Assembly (NCBI RefSeq): GCF_021869535.1
Contig: NW_026262734.1
Span: 94,741,285-94,805,284 of the forward strand
DNA length: 64,000 nt
Origin: Mytilus californianus
Lineage: Eukaryota > Mollusca > Bivalvia > Mytilida > Mytilidae
Direction: 5' to 3'
Shown: in pieces, positions 57,591 to 64,000 of the stretch
Numbering within the stretch: the stretch's first letter is position 1
Layout: the number at the start of each line of letters is the position of its first letter
Made by a program: the position numbers and the translations under genes
The notes under the pieces: model-generated
The model's database searches: none
Seen by the model: only the letters and a program-made list of their open reading frames with translations
Told to the model about the DNA's origin: nothing

Positions 57591-60333
57591 CATGTATTTA
57601 TATATATTTTAACTATGAAGCCAACATCTTAATTGAGATTCCCTGTTTGGTATGAATTAAGGTCTGGTCGTCCACAATGACGTTTGCTCTCATACCTTTT
57701 TGCCCTCATGCATCCTCGTCCCAGTCAGTTCGCCTTTATTATTATATTACTCTGTTGTGTTTGATCATCATTTCATGTTATATTATAAGACGTATTGAAA
57801 TCAAAACGTTTTATGAAGGTGCATGTTAAAACAGTTAATGTGTTTGGGGGCATCATTATAATTGTCCTTTTGTGGATTGTTGTCTCATTGGCCATCTTAC
57901 CGAATCTTCTCAGTTGACAATTGGCTGTTTGGTTTTGTACAAAATGCAAAAAATATGTTATAAATAGATTTATAGAATAAATAATTCAGAAGTATCATTA
58001 ATCTTATATTATAATGATAATTATATCTAGTGTTCTTGCTCGTTTTGTCGATTGAGTGATGCATTGTGGTACTGTCACACCCTGCAGAACTTCATTCGTT
58101 ATTGATTTGTTTTAATTCCAAACAAAGAATTGGAGAACCAAATTTTTATTGATTGTTTTTCATATTAAATCACATAGGTTAAATATGAAGGCTTATATAA
58201 AAAGAATACTTAATAAGCTTTCTAAATTACAATCAACAGTAATTAAAATCATTCTAATGAAATACCAATCAGCTCGAGATTAATCAACTTGTTTCAGATA
58301 TATATTCATTTATTCCTAAAAAAATATGATTTATTTACAAGAAGTAAATAGATACTTGAATCAATAAAAACAAAAACCATTTAACAATAATGTGTATTGA
58401 TAGAAAACAAATTAGAACGGAACTCGGGCGAACGAAGCCTTTGCGTATGGACCGGGAACGAACAGACTTGGTACCAATGCATAGAGTATATAAATAATAA
58501 AAGTGATAATGTAAGTGCAGAATCACGAACAAATATGTTCAGTCACAACCAAAATTATCATGCTTGTTAAATTTGCAATACGAATGCCCAGCTAATTGAT
58601 GGAACGGTTAAAACAAGCTTTACAAAGTCGATTATCAGTATCAAATAACTGTTTAAGCTTACAGATATTCGTTATGGACAGAACAACCAATGAAATAACA
58701 AATATCCAAATATTGTTAGAGACTGTTAAAGCAAATAAAATTTCGTTATTATTCTGTAACTCCATTTGAAGATATCAGTGGATTGTCTGGCATCAGCTTA
58801 TCTAAAAAATATAACAATTGAATGTCAGTTCTATCTTTCGATTTTTGAAGTTTTGTGGAAGAAAGCTTCAATGATTAATGTCTGTTTGCGACAAAAAAAT
58901 GAAGAGAGCTGAAAATTTTCAAGGTGGATTATAAAGATAAAAGTAAAGTATTTTATGTTAGTGTGATGCGACAAAACTTGTGTTATACAGCAGGAGATCG
59001 AGGCCATTATGTGTCCTTGTGTTAGATTTCAGATTATAATTCTTCCCACTGAAAGCTAACGATGCTAGCATTCCATGCCAATACTCGATAATTGATCTGA
59101 GCGAGGATAATTGAAAGCCAAATAAAAATTTGAAATGTTTACGCCTGCTTTACACTGCTGATGGACGTTTCTTTCTGAGGGTTTCACCAGCTCAGTAGTG
59201 AGAACTTTTGTGATGACATGAAACATCATTGATATATTCATTTTCTGAAAACTTACTGCTTGTAAATTTTTTGTTTTCTAGTTTTATAATCAGCACCCAA
59301 TTATTATCTTTCCTTAATTTTTTGTCAACTGTTCTCTTTTCTCTAAATTTTATAACCAATTTTTCTGTGTTCTTCATTTGTTTTCGAAATTTTCTTTTGT
59401 CTTTTAACCCCATTCAGACCATTTCACTTATATTTTTTTATAAGCTGAATGAATATACAAATATCCTTAGATTGTTCCTATAAAGTTAAATTTAAAGAAA
59501 CCAACTAAGTGATCACTAGGGACGATTTATAGCGATATACTAAAACAAAAAAAGAACATCTGTATAAATTACTGCGAAGACCGTATCTTGATTAATAGAT
59601 GTTTTTTTTATTATTTATTATGTCGCTAGGTAGGTTTTCTATTGACGGATGCATCACATCCATATTATAACGATGACAGAGGTAGACAATAGTCGACAGG
59701 AAAGTGGAGAAAAACTAAAAGATAAAAAAGGGATTAAACGACAGCTGCTTGAAAAAGAATGGACTAATCAAGACTTTGTCATCTGTGATACAGATATTTC
59801 ACTCTGATATATAGGTGCTGTTCATTCCTTAACAACACTGATTGACAGTTCACACTGGAAACCAATGATTTGATATCTATGGTTATAAAGAATCCTCTCT
59901 CATTGAATAGTCCTCTTCTTATTTAACCATTATATTCTTTACAGCAATTGAAAGGTGACATACATGACATTTGACAACATATTCATCCCAGTATGTCCAG
60001 TTTTGGTTGTTTCCTCATTTTGTCATGAACAGACATATTATAATGTCAGATGTGAAACTTAACTGCATTATGCTCTTTGACAATGATGTTTGCATAATTT
60101 TCAATGTGCTTTAATTGTCCATGATCTTATTATAATAAATATTTAATTCATTGAGATTATTTGCACGACTAACTGTCAATCCGAGTTTGAGAATATACGA
60201 AAAATGAAAACAACACTATATAAATTCCGTGCGTTCAAAGCGCTTTTCTGGATTTACGTTTATCAGGAATAATTGTTTAATCACAGGATGGGAACGAATG
60301 TCGCAAAGAATGAATGATGTTTAGTTTTATATA
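57591..60333. other. Intergenic region without recognised genes
   Basis: A fragment of the GTGGTATGA repeat lies at about 57838-57907 (GGATTGTTGTCTCATTGGCC). The GAGCTGGTGAAACCCTCAGA-type motif (minus) at about 59160-59200 belongs to another mussel-like dispersed repeat. A lysine-rich minus-strand frame at 59192-59413 ends at a donor-like GTAAGT but has a stop just upstream and no acceptor, so it is not called. Confidence 0.4.
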
Positions 60334-61312
60334 TGTTGTGTATAAGTTATCATTTTGTACCAATCATAATTTGTACCAAAAAAATGTTCAAATAATAATT
60401 TGCATTTTGACTTTGTACAAATTGTACTTTGTCCAAAAAGTGGTTGTACAAATTACCAATTTGACTAAAATTCGCTAATAATTTATAATTACTGGTTAAA
60501 AAAAGCATTTATACACTCTATAGAATCTTAATTGAATGACCACGAATAAACCTGGTTGAAAAATAAAAAAAAAGTTCTGTATCATTTGTTTAAGCATGTG
60601 AGTGAATTATGGCATTGGGAATTGCACAGCATCATCTGCTTTTTACGTTCACATTTAGAAGTGCTCAGCAGCACCCTTTTGCATTTACATGAAAGAAACG
60701 TCTGGCCACCAGTTTGTGAAAGCCTCTTATTTACTGCATGCTGCGCGTAGCGAAAGTTGAAGCTCATGAACCGTTGCTGCGAATTAACACTTCAATTTGA
60801 TTTCTAGACAAATATCCTGTTAAAATTCCTACAGCTGTTCTAATTCGGTATCCGAAATCTCCAGATTCAACAATTACGCCTAAGATATATCGAGGATCAG
60901 TTGAGGCACGATCGTACTGAGGAATATGTATAATAACATTATACCCCACAGCAAGTTCTGATAATTTCCGCTGCGTCTTCTTGGTATGGATGATATTATT
61001 TCAAATCATTAGGTTACAATGAGCTTGCTTTCAGCAATAGCAGTCAAAAGTATTACAGTATGTTCCTTACGTAATAACACTGATTGCATGTTAACCTCTT
61101 GGTTTCAAAAATATGTAAAAGACCATAATTTCTATCATATTAGATTATCATATATCCTTTGCACAAATTATAAGTGAATTTTAGTCAAATTTTGTACAAA
61201 CTGTTATTTGTACAATAATTTGTTTACAGATTACGATTTGTACAAATTTAACAAATGATGATTTGTGCATTTATTTTTGTACAAGTTGTAAAATGATAAC
61301 TTGTACACAACA
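60334..61312 (-). mobile_element. TIR element carrying a Ginger-like transposase C-terminal fragment
   Basis: TGTTGTGTATAAGTTATCAT at 60334 and its near complement ending at 61312 form TIRs that continue for well over 100 bp with scattered mismatches. Both arms repeat TTTGTACAA and a TTTGACTAAAATTC block. Between the arms lies a minus-strand fragment (GYNVIIHIPQYDR, SGDFGYRIRTAVGIL, YLSRNQIEVL) that resembles the C-terminal domain of Ginger/KRBA2-type integrase-transposases. The TGT...ACA ends also fit Ginger elements. The expected 4-bp duplication was not seen. Internally deleted and dead. Confidence 0.6.
60764..60957 (-). CDS. Possible tail exon of Ig protein, transposase-derived
   Basis: Starts after TTATCAG, completes a glutamate codon with the last base of the TM exon, and runs 63 codons to TGA. 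The sequence resembles a Ginger-type transposase C-terminal domain. Upstream of the acceptor the frame stays open for about 15 more codons (HTKKTQRKLS), which reads like transposase too, so this may simply be dead transposon DNA and not an exon. Confidence 0.3.
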
Positions 61313-62625
61313 AAAATTTGATGTATTCAATCATATGAAGAACGTTAAGTTAATATTTGGTCATAAAAACATTTACTATCCCTTTATCATCTGAGAAACA
61401 TGTGTAAAATTTCATTTGATAATGACCACAGATTTGCAACTCGCAGTCATAGCTTGCTTTCACGGACATGTAAAAAACAAATATGAGTTTGTCTAAAAAT
61501 TAGAATTTATTTCACTACAAACTCTCAATTATAAGTGAAAAAACAAACCATGTTGATGTTCAATAAGCATTCCTACCTTTTCCCTTTCCTCTCTGACAGC
61601 GACTTATGCAAAACATTTTTACTACCAGTATCAGTAATATAGCGATAACTATAAAAAGTGTCAACAGGTCGACTATAGATATTTCTCCAAGAGACAGGAA
61701 CTGTTCTGAAGCACTCTCAGTTGCTGCTCCTATACAAAGAGATAACACAACAATTTATTTAAAAGTGGGCTTTTCTTTATTTGTCGTGTAATTTTGATGA
61801 AAGTCATTAAAAAAAGCATTCATTTTTTAATCTTTTCATAGTTTTTTTTTTTTTTTTTTTTGCAATGGTTCACTTTCAAATTTGAATACTAATAATAGCT
61901 TTTAGTTTTCTTATCGTTTTTAAAGTAAGAAATTGTCTTTCTTCAAAGAGTTATTGTCACATGCTGGAATGGGCTTGCAGGTTTACGACCCGGATAATAA
62001 TAATATAATAAAACTTACTTACGTAAACTACTTCTTGGTACTACAATTATATCAATGTATCTGATATCGATAACAGAAATGCGAAGAGAATAGTAAAACT
62101 TACGAAAGTATTTTAGCTGAAGTGAAGCCTCTTTGGGACCAGCACGGCAACCCCATATAGGACCATAATAAAACGCATCCATGTTCGTTATTGTCAGCAC
62201 TGCACGTGCAGCCTCCATTGTAACGTTGTATAACACACTTGCCGTCGTACACGTCAGACTGTCCGATTTACAGGTTGCCAACGTCAACCCACCATGCATT
62301 ATTGTAAGCTCGTTACTACCAGCCTGCAGTTCGTCAGGGGTGAATTTGCAGACCATTTTTACTGACGGATTTACACAGTCGGATACTTCTGGTTCCATTA
62401 AATCAATGGAGAGACCTTTTAAAAAATCGAAAACATTAGTAAATCGCTAAAATTCTATGAAGTGTTAAAAGGAACATTTCAGTGTTGACATGAATTTCGT
62501 TGATATGGCCATATTGAATCAACTATTTACTTAACTTGAAATTATTCGAAATAATAAAGACTTTCTAACCAGGAATAGATTAACTTACATGACTTAGTTG
62601 CTATTAGCAAAACATACACAAACAT
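60764..62625 (-). CDS. Single-Ig-domain type I membrane protein (tail uncertain)
   Basis: Exons 62589-62625, 62104-62415, 61577-61729 and perhaps 60764-60957. The first encodes a hydrophobic signal peptide (MFVYVLLIATKSC, last codon split). The second, one exon for one domain, is an immunoglobulin-like fold of about 100 residues: B-strand cysteine in VKMVCKF, a C-x7-C pair (ATCKSDSLTC), an N-glycosylation site NVT, and F-strand GPIWGC. The third encodes a juxtamembrane stretch, a transmembrane helix of about 21 residues (VDLLTLFIVIAILLILVV) and a basic stop-transfer. All introns are phase 1, as usual for Ig-domain genes. With the fourth exon the protein has 231 residues; if the third exon reads through, it stops at 61560 with 172. 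The fourth exon is phase-compatible but lies within a transposon and its acceptor is weak. Partner and role unknown; small Ig receptors are often linked to recognition or adhesion in molluscs. Confidence 0.6.
61577..61729 (-). CDS. Ig protein exon 3, transmembrane segment
   Basis: AATESASEQFLSLGEISIVD then a 21-residue hydrophobic helix and the basic KMFCISRCQRGKGK. Acceptor TTTGTATAG; donor GTAGGA, phase 1. Read-through adds GRNAY and a stop at 61560-61562. Confidence 0.6.
62104..62415 (-). CDS. Ig protein exon 2, Ig-like domain
   Basis: 103 full codons flanked by split codons C13 and R117. Acceptor TTTTAAAAG is purine-rich and poor, but it gives the right phase from the signal-peptide exon; donor GTAAGT is strong. 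Six cysteines in the domain suggest an extra disulfide besides the canonical one. Confidence 0.65.
62589..62625 (-). CDS. Ig protein exon 1, signal peptide
   Basis: ATG at 62623-62625 opens MFVYVLLIATKS, a typical short hydrophobic signal core, cut by donor GTAAGT at phase 1. No other in-frame ATG nearby gives a signal peptide. Confidence 0.55.
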
Positions 62626-63214
62626 TTCGGCATTACTTTATGTAAACTTGTTTGATTCGATCGTCACTTATGAGACTTTTGTAGACGAAACCCGCGTCTG
62701 AAGTACGAAATTATATGCCTAGCTAGTATGTTTAAGTAGTTTATTTATGGTTCTTTTTATATTACAAATCTGAACAAATTGACAGTTCACTGAACAAGAG
62801 GGGTACACTATAATTATTATTGTTTCATTGAAGTATACCTTGCAATTGGCGTGCGTTGGCGTAAACATTTGAAAAGAATATAAAAAAACAAATCATATTT
62901 AAGTGTCTTTATTTTAAACACTTCGAAAAATCCATATGCGGGTTTCTAAAAGCGAACTTAATTTGACAAAAGACAAATATAAAACCATGACAATATTATA
63001 TTGTCTATCAAATGTCCATGAGTAAACGAACTTGATAATTTAGTTTGTTATCCTTTTATTTTGCTACACTTAATTCATGGTATGTATTCTCTGATGCTTG
63101 CTCATTTAGACCTGAAATGGGTTTGACAACTTACAGTGAAACTATTGGTACGAAAATACTAATTAAAATGAGATATCGTAACTAAAGACGATGGCAAATA
63201 CAAAGAACATTTGT
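62626..63214. other. Upstream flank of the Ig-like gene
   Basis: Probable promoter side of the Ig gene. 62670-62720 (GACTTTTGTAGACGAAACCC, GCGTCTGAAGTACGAAATTA) is a fragment of a dispersed repeat common in mussels. No TATA box or other site could be assigned with confidence. Confidence 0.4.
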
Positions 63215-63535
63215 TGTACAAGAAAGGTGAAAGATACCAGATGGACATTCAAACTCATGAGTCGAAAATAAACTAACAACGCCATGGCTAAAAGAAAAAA
63301 AACAACAGACAAACAATGGTACATAAAACACAACATAGAAAACTAAAGATTGTTAGTCAATAAAAATGGAAAAGGTTGCACGCAGAATTCGCTTTCGTGT
63401 TGAATCCAATATTCAGCACTTTTGTGTTCACATTATATATCATCGTTTTTCGTTTTTTTTAGCCATGGCATAGTTAGTTAATTTTTGACTTATGAGTTTG
63501 ATTATCCCTTTGGTATATATAGCCTCCCTAAGTTA
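63215..63535. mobile_element. Inverted pair of Penelope-like 3' tails
   Basis: 63215-63350 reads as a minus-orientation 3' tail (AAGATACCAGATGGACATTC, ACTCATGAGTCGAAAATAAA, CAACGCCATGGCTAAAA). 63448-63535 is the same tail in plus orientation (TTAGCCATGGCATAGTTAG, CTTATGAGTTTGATTATCCC, TTTGGTATA). About 100 bp of unrelated sequence separates the arms. Confidence 0.65.
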
Positions 63536-64000
63536 CTTCAAATGAATTAAGATTGTTAACATTTGTATTTTACATTTCAATGTATATGACCATGCACACA
63601 TAAGCATGATAAGGTTATTTTTAAACTTTGATCAAGGTTGAGATTAATTTTATTTATATTTTTATTTTAACCGTTATGTTAAATATATCGTTATTATGAT
63701 TCGATCAATATATTCATGACTCTTCGTCTTCTTTTTTATTTCTTAAAATGGACGAATCCCTTATATTTCTATTTCATAACAGAATATATTTTATTACGCG
63801 TTATGTGGATTAACATGTACCCATCCTCTTTAAAAATGAAAAATACAAAACTATTGACCAATCTGCAATTTAATAAAAGTTTCCATTTAATTTCAACAAT
63901 TAAAAAAAAAATCTTGTATATGAAATCTTATGTGTCGACTGTTACTGGAACCGAATATATAATGTTCGATTTGTCTTTTGTTAAACCCTTACTGTGTTCA

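Noticed and set aside
59192..59413. Lysine-rich minus-strand frame ending at a GTAAGT donor, a possible cytoplasmic exon of the Ig gene
   Set aside because: In-frame stop directly upstream of its ATG, no acceptor found, and mussel-type dispersed repeat next to it.

Overview
This is AT-rich animal nuclear DNA with intron-rich genes and a heavy load of mobile sequence. Several dispersed repeats look like those I associate with marine mussels, so a bivalve mollusc close to Mytilus is the best guess. That assignment is an inference from repeat content and protein similarity, because no search could be run.

Three host genes were assembled exon by exon from splice sites and reading phase. (1) PAFAH1B1/LIS1 lies on the minus strand at 2014-17107. 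It has 12 coding exons that join to a 412-residue LisH plus WD40 protein, full length against about 410 in vertebrates. (2) METTL16 lies on the plus strand at 36497-51587. It has 7 coding exons, 600 residues, the NPPF catalytic motif and both C-terminal conserved parts. (3) A small single-domain immunoglobulin-like type I membrane protein lies on the minus strand, starting at 62625. Its signal peptide, Ig and transmembrane exons fit in phase, but its tail is uncertain. LIS1 and METTL16 stand head to head, which is the arrangement these two genes have in human 17p13.3 and so looks like very old microsynteny.

Layout. 1-17 kb is LIS1, with repeat elements and a minisatellite in its introns. 17-36 kb is the space between the two divergent promoters and is filled with transposable elements: a TIR element at 17506-18755, a MITE at 24452-25114, tandem-repeat elements at 25848-27840 and about 29099-32019, and a palindromic MITE at 33214-34153. 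36-51.6 kb is METTL16. Its 8-kb fifth intron is mostly a 5'-truncated LINE split by a 5.5-kb tandem-repeat element that carries a second copy of itself. 52.8-57 kb holds broken Penelope-like retroelement copies in both orientations, one with a GIY-YIG domain upstream of its RT part. 60.3-62.6 kb holds the Ig-like gene next to a TIR element that carries a fragment resembling a Ginger-type transposase C-terminus.

The most interesting pattern is structural. At least four families with unrelated sequence share one plan: a 5' hairpin start, a short simple-sequence stretch, an internal array of 115-170 bp tandem units, an inward-shifted inverted copy of the start motif near the 3' end, and a small 3' hairpin. 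Insertion points in two families can be read exactly and lie between T residues with at most a TT duplication. This is what is expected of non-autonomous Helentron/Helitron2 (HINE-like) rolling-circle elements.
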